Part shown: piece by piece, positions 44,385-56,339 of the stretch | How the letters are laid out: each line of letters begins with the position of its first letter | Position numbering within the stretch: position 1 is the stretch's first letter | Assembly: GCA_963576565.1 (NCBI GenBank) | Contig: OY755038.1 | Span: 207,301,013-207,365,012 of the forward strand | Origin: Aspidapion aeneum | Lineage: Eukaryota > Arthropoda > Insecta > Coleoptera > Brentidae | Direction of reading: 5' to 3' | DNA: 64,000 nt | Position numbers and translations under genes: made by a program | The notes under the pieces: model-generated | The model's database searches: none | Seen by the model: only the letters and a program-made list of their open reading frames with translations | Told to the model about the DNA's origin: nothing

Positions 44385-47110
44385 CAGTTCAGGTTAGGTT
44401 ATGTTACTTCAGATCAGCCTATTAGCTTGTCTAACGAACTGTCACGATCAGCTGTTTTTCGATCCAAGATGGTCGCCATAGGACAAACAAAGCGTTTTCT
44501 CATAAGCCGCAATGTTAACAAAAACGTAATTTAAAAAAAAAGTGAAACGATTTAATTTACAACAAAGATGCTGTTTTAAGTATTGAACCTTTGTACACAT
44601 GGGAAAAATGCGTTTTTCTTAAAAAAAATCAATTGAAGCCAGTAAATCTCAAATAAAAGGGACCATGTTTTGTTCAAAAGTCAGGTTATGTTTTTATTTA
44701 CTTTTGTTTTTTTTTACTTTTTTTCCAGTTTTTTACTCAGTTTGAAACATTATTATTAGTTTCTGTGCTGTCATGAATTGTGGCAGCTGGGGAGAGCTTG
44801 ATAATGTTAGTTTTGATTTAAATGAACTAGGTATCAGCTCAAAGAAGGGAAAAGAAAGTGGATAAGTGCTCTATTACCTGACTTAACAGAGGATAAATTG
44901 AAATATTCGAAGGTTTTTTGTCAGGTTTGTTTTGGATAAATGTGTAACTGCCATTTTAGCAACATTTTCTATTGGGATCTTTTTTTGTGCTTGAGTGGAC
45001 CTTTTGCAGAAGTGTAACATAGAATTGTGTTAAACTGTAAGAAATATTTCACTGTGATTTTTTTACTATTCTAGGCAAGCAACTTTCAAAACTAGAATAC
45101 AGCAATGATCATGATGGGTCTCTCCTGAATGGATTATTGTTTCAAAACGGTTGAAAAATTTTAAAAATGATGGTTGAAAAAAGGGTCCAGAGAAGAAAGA
45201 AAAGGAAAAAAATATGAGGTTAAAGTGTGAATAATGAGCTGAACCAAATTTGTACACCATCCTACAGAACTCTTAAATAAACTTTTGGTAGTGTAGCGTC
45301 CTGTATAGTGTCGAGTGAAGTCCTGTATCATCAAAGTTTCTTTTTCTTTAATAAACATTTATTTTACAGACCTCAAAACAGTTTAGAATAAACTGGTGAA
45401 TTTGACAATCTCCCTAACTCAAACCTCTTTTTATCTTAAACTATTTTGGTGCAAATTTTCCTTTATTTCCATGCTTTTTGACACCTAAAACATGTACACC
45501 GTAAAATTTGTATAGTATCTGACTGGACCTACTACAAGTCCTGTTGTGAAATTTCTACGGTACTGTTCTCAGCTTATTACCAAAAAAAATTTTTTATGGC
45601 ATCATTAATAATAGATGGAAAAAAAGTAATCTTTGTTGACTTTGATGACCACAAGAAAAACAAATAAGTTCTCTCAGATATTTTATTCAATTTCTCTCAA
45701 AAGAACTTGGGTTCTAATACTCCTAATGGGTCATATGCTGTTACGCCCAATTGTAGAGTAGAGTATATATTTATTTGCATAAACTTTTAGATACATAATT
45801 GAGCAAATATTGTTACAAAAAAACAGTAATAAAAGTAATAGTAACAGTAGTAATACAACAGCGAATATTGTACTGTTGTAAAATTTGAACAGTACTTACT
45901 GTTGTGAGCTGATGAACCTTAGGCTTGAGCGTACTTAAGCCCTATGTATTATAGTTCATGGAAAATCATATGGTGATGTACGGTGTGTGAGGCCAATGAC
46001 AAGGAAAAACTGTATTTTAATTTTGCAAGTTTTTTTTTATATAATGTTTACTTATATTTTTTTAAATAAACATATTTTGTAAAGTACTTATTAGAAGTTT
46101 GCTTGACCAACCTCGGTTGGAACTCATATGTGCATATTGATCTGTTGGACTGACCTACCTATAAGTTGTGCCTCTTTTTCATGTCACTACTGGAGGGTTA
46201 AAACAATTAAACTTTGTCTGAACCTAAAAATCATAGTGAAATATTTTTCACAGTTTAACGCTATAGAAGGCCTATTACTTAGCAAAAGGTTTAGTCAAGT
46301 ACAACAAAAGATCCTAATAGAAAACCTGAATCTGATGAGAAGAGTTTAGTCTATTTCAATTTGGTCTCTCTTGAGTGAGCCTTGAAGTGAGCTTTTTGAA
46401 TAGAACTACTTTCCCCTACCTTGGGCTGATAGTTCATTGATTCATTGGTCAAAAAACTTCAAAAACCTTTGGGGGCCCGATACCTTTGGGGGGCCCCCAG
46501 AGGTCTCATGATGTTGTACTTTAGGCTATTTTTTCTGTTTATTCATGAAATATATGGAAAATATCTAAAAAAATACTTAGTTTGGGGGGGTCCGGGCCCC
46601 TAGCCCCCCGCCCCCTTGGTGCGCCCATGTATTAATTCAAAATAAGTGAAAAAACTAGAAAAAAAGTAAAAAAAACAAAATAAACAAAAACAACCTACTT
46701 TTTTGAAGAAAACATGGTCCCTTTTATTTCAGATTTTCTCGCTTTAGTTTAATATTTTTAAGAAAAAAGCATTTTTCCCATATGCACAAAGGATCTGTTC
46801 TTAAAACTGATTAATTTTTGAGACTAAAGCTCTTGTCGTTTTTGTAAAATTTACGTTTTTGTTAACATTACGGCTTATGGGAAATCGGTTTGTTTGTCCT
46901 ATGGAAGACATCTTGGATTTGATCTATGTTTTGTTAGACAGCCCTATATTAGCTCAGGATATCATAGGTTGATTCAGGTTATTTAATATTAGTTTTGGTG
47001 AGTTCTTGTTAATTAAAGTAAGTTTATGGTGGTAAAGACCATTCAGGTGGCCAGGTGAGCTAAACTAATCTGAAGTAACATGAACTAACCTTAAGTGGAC
47101 TGGTCATTCT
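44385..47110. mobile_element. 2.7-kb inverted-arm element
   Basis: The left arm 44385-44760 is inverted at 46640-47110, e.g. GTTATGTTACTTCAGATCAG against CTAATCTGAAGTAACATGAA, and AAAAGGGACCATGTTTTGTT against GAAGAAAACATGGTCCCTTT. The middle has no recognised transposase. It contains relics of the 30201-type element (45510-45560, 45860-45915) and a hAT MITE end (46460-46628). Confidence 0.72.
46460..46628. mobile_element. hAT-type MITE relic
   Basis: Interior words TTCATGAAATATATGGAAAA and G/C tracts match the 1386 and 54946 copies, and the right end GGTGCGCCCATG is kept. The left end is worn. Confidence 0.6.
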
Positions 47111-47264
47111 GTACTAATACAGCACAGTTTATGCCTCTTTAAAACTATAACTATTATAGTATATTTATAGATAAACCTCCCAAGCGGCCCCATCCGCGTT
47201 GTAAAAGCCCAGGGATATTTCAATAAGCCCACCTATTAGACTAGTATAAGATTCTACGTTTTAA

Positions 47265-48597
47265 CACATTCGCTGCCAACTCGGTCTATAAGACCAAAAA
47301 CGTAGTTGTTTTATTCGCCACCATGGTCTATAAGACCGAGAGGAAATTTTACCACCATCGCCAACGCGGTCTATTGGACCGAGCCAAATATGCAAGCCTC
47401 TTTTGCCAACTGCTTTATTTTGTATTGGTTTAACGCTGGTAATAGACCGAGTTGGTGCCTGAGGATAGTTGGAACATATCAGTTATTTCTGTCTGTCTAT
47501 TTTACTTAAAATATTATTTATTTTTGAAAAATTCTAAAACCCAAACCTGCAATTCACATACAGGGTGTCTCTAAAAGGTCTGTACAAAATCTTAGCACAT
47601 ATTCCTGAGGTCAAAATAAGTCGATTTAATGCAAATTACCTTAGTCCAAAATTGCTCTGTTTCAGAGATACAGGGTGGTGAATTTAAAAATTAAAAATCG
47701 ATTTTATTAAAATTTATTATAACAATTCTCAACGCATTACTTAAAAAATTGGTACTCGGGGGTTTTTTGGGATGCGAAACCTAAATATGGACACTTTTTC
47801 ACTGTTGCCGTTAGAGGGCGCTTCACAATGCTCATCTTATGGTTTAAATGATCATAACTTTTTTCTCAGTGTATTTTTTAACTTTTTTTGTTGATAAAAT
47901 AATTTCCTGAACTTTTTTAAGCAAAAAAGGTGCTTTTGATAAAATCTGCTAGGGTGAGCCGTTTTCGAGATATTTCCGTTTTTAGTGTTCGATGCCGCAA
48001 CGGAATATTGAAATTATTTTGGATAAAAAATTTTGCTGCTACCTTTAAGGATTAAATTTAGTCAGTAAATGAGTTATTCATTTTTTTTTGTCGTTTAATC
48101 AGTTTCGGTAGGTATCAGTCCTTTTCTGGGAAAATAGTTTCACTTGGTTCAATTAAAATAAAAAACACCCTGTATTTCTGAAACGGAGCAATTTCAGACT
48201 ACGGTAAGTTGCTTTAAATCAACTTATTTGGACCTCAGGAATATGCGTTAAGATTTTGTACAAACCTTTTAGAGAAACCCTGTATATTAATGCATAAACA
48301 AATGTAGATAACTAAGGAGTTTCATATCTGTGAAACTTATTGAAGCATTCCAAGCAAAAAAATGGTTCACCTTTACAACACAAAATGAAACTTCCACGCC
48401 GCCTCGGTCTATGAGGCCGAGTGACATTTTTGACAATTTTGAAATGATAATGACATCTACAAAAAAACTAAGTGCAGGTGATGTAATAGCAGCTAAAGGA
48501 CTTTGATAGGACAAGGCGGCTCCAGGGGAACTTCTTTTTTTTGGCCTTTTTTTTGTGGCATTAGTGGCATAATTACGAATAACTTGTAGCGAACGTG
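47265..48597. mobile_element. piggyBac-like TTAA element
   Basis: CACATTCGCTGCC at the left and GTAGCGAACGTG at the right are inverted ends, each bordered by TTAA (47261-47264, 48598-48601), the piggyBac target. Subterminal palindromes of the form CGGTCTATAAGACCG occur at about 47283, 47328, 47361 and 48405, a likely transposase-binding series. No transposase frame; the 165-codon minus frame at 48287-48784 crosses the right border. A CAGGGTGTC MITE is nested inside. Confidence 0.78.
47561..48282. mobile_element. TA-flanked MITE, CAGGGTGTCTC ends
   Basis: 722 bp, arms of about 125 bp (CAGGGTGTCTCTAAAAGGTC against GACCT...AGAGAAACCCTG). TA on both sides (47559-47560, 48283-48284). No gene. Confidence 0.82.
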
Positions 48598-48601
48598 TTA
48601 A

Positions 48602-50687
48602 CAAATTATAAAGGACAATACAAGTACTCAAAAACACAATTTTACTCCACAAATCTAAAACACCGCAAAATGTAAATAAACAACAAATATGGCGTCCAAC
48701 CACACAGCAGCTGTGTCTACGTGCCAAAAAACACACATGCGCAAAAATTAGCGTTTGCGAATTTAAATTTGCCATTGTTTCCAAAGCAAGCTATGATTGT
48801 GTAACTTTTCGATTTTTTGAAACAATATTTATGCTCTAAAATATTTGCTTTACCTGCTTGGAACAATGAAATGAACCTTAAATTCTAGATAAAGTCGTTC
48901 TGGCTATTTGACCCTTCTTCATCAAGAACTTATATCTTCAGTAAATTATAAATTATAGTTCATATATGTATTTTTCGTGTCTCTTGGCAGAAGTTATGTC
49001 TCAATAAGGCAGCGATTGTCGGCTTTCTTTGATCTTCTCAATGAGCACAGATTTAAGTACCTCACAGAATTCAGAATATCCAGAAAAATATCAACAACAA
49101 AAAATATTTAGTGACCTGTATCGGGTGTTATTGAATAAGATGATAACATTGAAGGAGGTAATTCTGTGGTTAATTTTGAGACAAAACTTTATATGAACAT
49201 GTGTCCTGAACATGGACTTCTATACCCTTAAAGCCCTTTCAGGGCGTTATACAACTCAATGGTCCTGAACATCAAAACATTTGAAACACAATACTTTTTT
49301 ATTAATATCTGTAATACTAGGTACTTTTGTGAAATTTGGTACACGCTTTCTATTTATCAAGAAGCATGTTTTTATGTTAAATATGTTTTTTTTACCAGTG
49401 ATCTTCGTTTGGGAATTGCCCTCGGTATTTTTAAAGAAAATAGTGGTGGCCACTGTTGTTTCCTTAAATAAAAGTTATTTTGAAAATTCTCATCCAAAGG
49501 TTGTCTCATATTTTTTTTTTATTTAACGTCCCACTAAACACAAAAACATTTTAATAACGTCAAAATAATGTCTAAGTTAAAAACATAACGTTAGGTTGGA
49601 TGTTAGTTCTAACGTCATATTCATAGTGAAAAAGAAGCTTAATAACCCGTTTTCTGACGTTAGAAAAATAATCTTGTTTTTATATATATATAACGTTTTT
49701 TAAAGTGTTTTTCGAACGTTAAAAAAATATTGATTTTTAACAGTGAAGAAGAAATGTTTTTCCAACATTGAAAAATAAATGTTTTTTTAACAACGAAAAA
49801 ATAATTTTTTTTCAAATATCTCTAAAGATAAGGTAACATAAATAATGTAAATAAAATTCTTCTATTTTGGAAACGCAGAGCAGCAACAGTCCGTTAAGGT
49901 TTTCGTGAACTCGACACTCAGTAAAGGTAATTCGGCGCGTAGCTTCTGAAAATAAAATTTAAAATTCTATGTAAACAGTAACTTTGTAGTTAGTGCCTCG
50001 CTACGAGGCCAAACAATTCATGCTCAAGTGAATACAAGGCAAACAATTTCAAGGCGCGTATTCACATTAGCATGAATGCAAACGAAGCATTCGTTTGGTC
50101 CCGCTGCGAGGCTTGCGAAGTAGCAGTTTGCTAAACCTCGCCTATGTAACATTTATTTATCAATAAAGACGATTTATTATTATTATATAATTCTGCCTCA
50201 AATGAATACGCGGCTTAAGGTCCGGAGGCTAGTCGTCCCCGGTGAATTGTCGCATTCCCTGTCTGATTACCTATAGGTATGCGATATTTTATACAAAACC
50301 ATTTTTTTTTCTTTTATTTACTTTTTCTTACCTGATTTTGTGGTGCTTCATTTATATCACGGGACACACATTAGTTGTTCTTTAACTATACCATCTTTCC
50401 CACACACTTGTAGTAATATTCCGATCCAAATATGTATTCACTATCAATATTAATAATTGTGCTTTAAATTTGCCATGTTTGTTTCTGCAAAATACAAATA
50501 TTTTAACCAAAATTACAAAAAGCTTTTATATGAAATTTTCGTTAGGATTTTCTACATGTTTTTTTAATGTCAAAAGTTGAATTAATTTTAACACAAATTT
50601 GTGTTGGAAAAAACATTTTTTTTTCAACATTTATTTAACGTTTTTTACGATTTTGAGCCTTAAAGACAAAAAATTTTTTTTATTACA
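48602..50687. other. Gene-free interval
   Basis: Many AACGTT/AACGTC words at 49530-49720, suggesting a foldback or TIR relic whose ends I could not fix. Frames at 49256-49526 overlap on both strands and have no known motif. Confidence 0.4.
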
Positions 50688-50689
50688 CA

Positions 50690-51495
50690 TTTTTTGATAA
50701 ATCTAGTAATTCTTGAGATATACCCAGTTATTAGGATTCCGCTCGCAAAAGAATTAAAATAATACCCATGCTCATTTTATTGTCGCTTCAATATTATTGA
50801 CATTTGTTTTTTTGTTACATAGAAGGCTTTAAACTTTTCACAGAAGAGGATATTGACTTTATGTTTTTCAGGTTCGATGGATGGTACCCCTAAAGACTGC
50901 CTTAAAGAGGGTGGTTTCTAAAACCGTTCACACGAGAAAAAGTGAATTTGCAGCGAAACGGTGCATCCTAGCGAAAAACGTTAAGAATAATTTTTTATAG
51001 TACTTTTAATTCCGCTTCTTCTGATCATTGTCATATCTTTTACAATTTTTAAGCAAAAAATCGATTTTGGAGCGAAAACATGAAATTTTTTTGTATATTT
51101 CAGCTGGCTTCTCCAGCTAACTATCAAAGCTAGGATGCTAAATGATACATCAAAAGAAGCGAAATTAAAAGTACAAAAAAAATTAATTTTATGGTTTTTT
51201 GCTAGAATGCATTGTTTCGCTGCAAATTCATTTATTCTATAATCTTGTGAACAGTTTTATAAACCACCTTCTTTAAGGCAGTCTTTAGGGGTGCCATCCA
51301 TCGAACTTTAAAAACATAAAGCCAATATCCTCTTCTGTCAAGGGTTTAAAGCCTTCTTTCTATATAACAAAAAACAAATTTCAATAATATTGTAGCTACA
51401 ATGAAATGAGCATGAGTATTATTTTAATTCTTTTGCGAGCGGAAATACTAATAATCTTGGTATATCTCAAAAGCTACTTGATTTATCAAAAAATA
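50690..51495. repeat. 800-bp near-palindrome, about 350-bp arms
   Basis: The left arm 50690-51038 is inverted at 51140-51495, e.g. AATTCTTTTGCGAGCGGAA against its complement, and TTAAGGCAGTCTTTAGGGGT. The loop is about 100 bases. No frame. Probably a foldback MITE. Confidence 0.88.
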
Positions 51496-51889
51496 TCTAA
51501 TGACAAAATTTGTTTGTCATTAAAAAAGGACAAACAGGCTTTAACAAATTAAAATCGGACGACTGGGTAGGGAGATACGCTTAAACAAAAAATCTATCAA
51601 TTTGGTGGCCATTTTCAAAGATGGCGGCCAAACGACTATGAGTTCGACCACGTGACCATACTTTTTTTATACTCCTATAGGTGCTTAACAAAGTCCCGTA
51701 GTCAAACTGAGCGCACATAAAGGGTCACACGTGACACGAGATAGCGCCTAGACTAACTAGAAAAATGTCAAAAATTTCGAGAAGAGGATCAGCTAGGATT
51801 TGTATGAATATGGCTCTGAAGTCAGGAAAGAGACCATATTCAAAATGTGCAATTAGTTTTTGGAACCATTTTTATGTAACCTCTACTTC
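51496..51889. other. Non-coding interval
   Basis: No recognised features; a plus frame starting at 51765 is the antisense of the LINE relic that follows. Confidence 0.4.
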
Positions 51890-52150
51890 ATTCAGGCACA
51901 CTGTGTCTAGTTTACGATGCCCTCTTTTTCTGAGCCCTATTGGATGCCATCCTAGGACCTGCTTTGGTAATCTTTCGTGGTTGATCTGTTGTACGTGGCC
52001 GTATCATACCAGTTGTCTTTTAGTGATGTCATCCGTTATGCTGCACACGATTCCCATTCTTTCTTTTATGTTCTCTTTCTCTCTGCTCCATAAAATGCAG
52101 TTAAGACATCCAATAACCTTTTTTGCTTTTGCTATTCGATTCTACTTTTT
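51890..52150 (-). pseudogene. LINE RT C-terminal tail
   Basis: The minus strand reads MGIVCSITDDITKRQLV, a stop, then YGHVQQINHERLPKQVLGWH and GLRKRGHRKLD. This is the familiar tail of insect LINE RT proteins (usual form: KRQLVWYGHVQRM...RLPKK...GKRKRGRP). Short and decayed. Confidence 0.75.
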
Positions 52151-52334
52151 TGTGTGCTTTCCACCTCTTTCTAATTCTGTAAATGACTATCTCGCGAGGC
52201 AAGCGGTCATTTTCTTCGAGTAATTATCGAAGATTTTTTTCCTTCTTTTGATTACACGGCTTGCTGCTTTAGCGGTTTGTCGGCTTTTATACGTACCATC
52301 GCATCCGCAGGTTATAAAAGAGACGTTCGCGGTA

Positions 52335-53490
52335 ATCCTTGGTAGCCTATCTCTTCGTCTCTGTCTCCCTCACTTTCTCTGTTCTGTCTTCCTCCGCTGT
52401 ACCCGAAACTCACCCTTTTAGGGCTTTTATGTTAACGTAAGGGAGAACGTCCAACTAGCAAGTAATAGTCGTGGAAGTTGTGAAAAGCAAAGTTGCGCTG
52501 AAAGTAAACGTTGTGTGAATGGTTTTGATTGGTTGTGTGATCGACTATAACCCATATCGAAAAAACTACGATTTCTCAACGTTTACCTTAACAAAGTTAA
52601 TCTATACAACTATTTGCGACCCTTTCATGTAAACCAAATATTTGAGGTACATTTTTAGTTGTGATAACGTGGTTTACAAAACGTTTCTAGGCTCAAAATC
52701 TGTACTATACTATAAAGACAAAAAAAATCAATTTCTTTGGCGAGTTAGACCTCTGATGTTCATGAAAATCAAACTCCACATATGTAAAAGAAAAACATGG
52801 TTTGAGTTACTTCAGGACAACTTAAGTAAAATATATTTTTGTAGAAATACGTTAGGATAGAGCACGGATTTTGGAGGTAAAAAATGGGTAATATTTGGCA
52901 GTAAACTGCAGGGGCGGATTTACGGAAGGGAAAAAAAAGGAAATTTTGGCACGCAGAATATATCTCCTGGTCATTATGCTAAATAATTTTATGCAATATT
53001 TATTATAATATTTCCTTCCCCAAATGAAGTTCCTAGATCCGCCCCTGAAACTGTGGTGCGTTCATAAAATTTGTTGGTAGAAAATCTTTTACTAACCATG
53101 TAAAGTTTTGCAAAAATTCTGAAAACCATTACAAAAACTTGTTTAATTTATGCTAAATTAGTAAGCAATCAATATCATGTAGTCATTACGAAACAGCCCT
53201 CACGCCAACGTTTACCCAACCAAAAAGTCGATCATCACCAAACTAGTTCAAAACAGGGTCGAGCTTGACTCAAACTCAACGTTTAGACGCAACGTTGGAA
53301 AGCGAATCACGATATTTAACCAACGACTTATTGCTATTTGGGTCGCAAGAATAAATCTTTGGTAGCCTATCTCTCTTTCTCTCTTTCTTTTTCTCTGTGC
53401 TCTTCTATTTTTTCTTGCAGCACCAGAGGCTGTCCATATCGGGCCCTTCTGGGAATTTTAACTTAACGTACTTTCGGAGAGATAACGACT
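52335..53490. repeat. Direct and inverted repeat block around a MITE
   Basis: TTGGTAGCCTATCTCT and the following pyrimidine-rich 110 bases occur at 52343 and again at 53358. Words around AAACGTT and GATCGACT at 52505-52550 are inverted at 53205-53240. It may be a small LTR-like or foldback element with a hAT MITE inside; I could not resolve its ends. Confidence 0.5.
52909..53047. mobile_element. hAT-type MITE, 139 bp
   Basis: CAGGGGCGGATTTA and TAGATCCGCCCCTG are the inverted ends. AAACTG occurs on both sides (52903-52908, 53048-53053), a shorter match than the usual eight bases. Confidence 0.75.
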
Positions 53491-54094
53491 CAAAGTTGAA
53501 AAGAACTTATAAGGTGGTCTATAAGTTTTATTACAATGATCAAACATGCGCCAAACTTAATTTAATCTGCTATTTTGCTATGAAATAACCTTCTTTTTAT
53601 TTGACTTTTTAATTACGTTTAAAATACTAAGGATTTTAACAACCGTTACAGTTATTTTTATTGTTATCTATTAACAAATCCACAAAATCATGCCAGCTAA
53701 AAATAAGTTTTTGGAACGACTTCAATGCTATTGTCAGTGTCACTGTCTGTGGTTGTCAGTGGTCAAATTCCATCGCTGTTTACTTTCTTGATTATTATGT
53801 TATTATATTAAAATTAAAGGAGGCCAGACATTGAATTGTTCCTTGATCGCCCGGAGAACCGGAGAGCCCAATCACAAACTAATTCTAAAATTTACCTAAT
53901 ACATATGTTTAAAACCAGAGAAGACAGCTGGTCAAAACCATAGACAAATTAATTGGTTCACTGTACAAAGTAACGATAACAATCAAGAAGTTTCCTTAAT
54001 TAAGGGATATCGTGTTTAATAAAGATAAAGAAATGGCAAATTGCTAAACTGTGCAGCCTTATTAATAAACAATAATAAAGAAATGTCGAATCAG
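53491..54094. other. Gene-free interval
   Basis: Unremarkable A/T-rich sequence; no motif recognised. Confidence 0.4.
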
Positions 54095-54402
54095 TAGGGC
54101 TGATGATTGACCGGTTAATTGGACCACTAGTTGAACGGTCAAATCCGGTCAAGTACCTATAGACAAAGAAGGAGAATTTTCCATTATTTTCTTACGACTT
54201 AATGAATGGAAATTTGTTTTTGTTTCGTATTGAGTAATGATTTATGCATTTTTTTTTGTTTTTTTTTGACATTTAAAATAAAACTGTATTTTATTATAAT
54301 TTGTCAATCATTTTTTATTTGTGAATAGTAAGGTTAACTAACTAATTAATTGACCAGTCAATTGATTAAAAATTAGTTTGACCGGTCAAATACCCAACCC
54401 TA
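54095..54402. mobile_element. hAT-type MITE with TAGGGYTG ends
   Basis: TAGGGCTGATGATTGACCGG at the left and CCGGTCAAATACCCAACCCT (then A) at the right are inverted. Subterminal CCGGTCAA words are repeated. Flanks CGAATCAG and CAAACAAG agree at six of eight positions, an eroded duplication. Confidence 0.7.
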
Positions 54403-54945
54403 CAAACAAGCGCTTTAAATGTCTCCAGTTTAACTTTTTTTATATTTTTGATTATCTTTGAAAGACACTTGACAATTTTAAATTTATTTGCAGAATGCTT
54501 ATATTGGGAATTTTTGAAACGCTTACACCAGTATTTACTAAATGGTCTACGTAAGTTGGGTCGAAAAAAATTTTTTTTGAAATTGATTTTGTCATAGTTC
54601 TAAAAATATGTAAAATCCGCCAAGAAAATAAATGATTTTTTGTTTTCCTAAAAAATAATAAATTTGGCCGCGCCCCCCACCCCCCAAATATTTCAAAATT
54701 TCAAATTTAAAGTAAGGGGCTGTAATAGTTACAAAATGTATCTTATGTGTCTAAGGAACACGAACACTAAAAAAAATCACAATTATTATAATATTTGACC
54801 GCGACCCTGAGCACTTTCCCCTAAATACGTATACAGTTTTTCGTTTGGAAAAGAGATGATATAATATAATCATTATTAATGGATATAAAAAAATTTATTC
54901 ATCGCTTTTTCAACCCAGAACTAACCGCGTGGAGGTAACTGTATA

Positions 54946-55133
54946 CAGTGGCGTGTATAAGGAGGGGGGGCTGGGGGGCCCGGGCCCCCCCAAAAAGCTA
55001 ACATTTTTTTAGATATTTTCCACTTATTTCATGAATACAATCATAAAATAGCCTAAAATACGGCGTCATGAGGTCTCGGCCCCCCCCGAAACTGTCTCGG
55101 CCTTCCCGAAACTTTTTTCCATATACGCCACTG
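54946..55133. mobile_element. hAT-type MITE, 188 bp
   Basis: CAGTGGCGTGTATA and TATACGCCACTG ends; ACTGTATA duplicated exactly (54938-54945, 55134-55141). G/C tracts and TTTCATGAATACAATC inside. Confidence 0.93.
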
Positions 55134-55194
55134 ACTGTATATCGAGTCCCACCCCCACCTCCTCCCTTCTTCCCTGCCCTGCATACTCTTCTAT

Positions 55195-56160
55195 CTATCT
55201 ATCTATCTATTTAACCTTCTTCGATCCATCTTTGGATATAGGCCTCCCGCAATATCTTCCACTCTTCCCTGTCTGTCCCGCTCCCGCATGTTTCTTCAAA
55301 TTGTCCGTCCATCTCATTTGTGGCCTTCCCCTACTTCTTTTATTTTCCCAAGGTCATCGATCGTCTTTCTGTCGATATTATGACTGGCAAATTTCCATTT
55401 TAATTTTGCTACTTCTCCTCTGACATACCTTACTTTTGTTTCATTTCCCATCCATTCATTAGTTTTTCTAACTGTTAGCTTTACATGTAACATTTGTCTT
55501 TCCATTCATCTTTGGGTTTTTGTTACCTTATCCATGTTTGATTTTGTATCTGTCCAGGTCTGGGATCCATAGGTAAGGACAGGAAGGATACATTGGTTAT
55601 ACACTTTCGTTTTGAGTTACTGAGGATATTTTTTATTTTTTAATATGTAGCTTAATTTACCGAATGCTGCCCAGGCCAATCTTACACGTCTCTTGATTTC
55701 AGCTGTTTGGTTTTCTTTTTTTAGTTTAAGAATTTGTCCCAGGTATTCCTCTACTTGTTCTATTTTCTGCTGGTTTATTCTGATCGTGATATTTTCATCT
55801 GTGTTTGTTATGATTTTAGTTTTAGTGTAGTTTATACTCAAGCCTATATTTTTAGCTGCTGTATCCAGTTCTTCCAGCAATTTTATCAGTTCTTCTTTCT
55901 TATCTGTTATTAAGGCGATATCATCAGCATATCTAAGGTGGTTTAAGTATTGTCCGTTTACTTTGGTGCCCATTTCTTCCCAATCTAAGTTCTTAAAAAC
56001 ATCTTCTAGGGCCTGGTTAAATAGTTGTATCATCCTGTCTGACACCTCTACCTCTTCTTATGTGGATTGGCTTGGTTCCTTCGTGGATTTTGATTGATAA
56101 TGTTGCTTCGCTATATATATTGGCTATTAAATCTGTGTATCTGTGATCGATTCGGCTATT
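55195..56160 (-). pseudogene. LINE RT C-terminal half
   Basis: Read from 56160 down: ANIYSEATLSIKIHEGTKPI, then RGRGVRQ and a small deletion, then the open frame 56045-55617 with the catalytic box LRYADDIALI and INYTKTKIITN. After a stop come VYNQCILPVLTYGSQTWTDT and MERQMLHVKLTVRKTNE, then TKVRYVRGEVAKLKWKFASH, and near the end EEWKILREAYIQRW. This is the palm-to-tail part of an insect RTE/Jockey-type LINE RT. The 3' end runs into a GATA-type run (plus strand ATCTATCTATCTATCT, 55192-55209). The 5' half is missing. Confidence 0.85.
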
Positions 56161-56339
56161 AATAAAAAATTTTAAAAAACTGCCCATTTTACCCCCAGGG
56201 GCGCGGCTAGAAATACTTTTAAAAATTTTAAAAAGTATACGTTAGCGTTTTTGACCCGTTACATAACTTTTTTTAACTACGACAAATGAATTAAAAAAAA
56301 AAAAATTTCAGGCCTTTTTCGACCCAACTTACTACAGTG

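Noticed and set aside
48287..48784. 165-codon minus frame
   Set aside because: It crosses the right border of the TTAA element and the end of a nested MITE, so it cannot be one inherited gene.
52335..53490. Pair of LTRs of a short retroelement
   Set aside because: Direct repeats of about 110 bp exist, but no TG...CA ends, primer-binding site or duplication could be found, and inverted words are also present.
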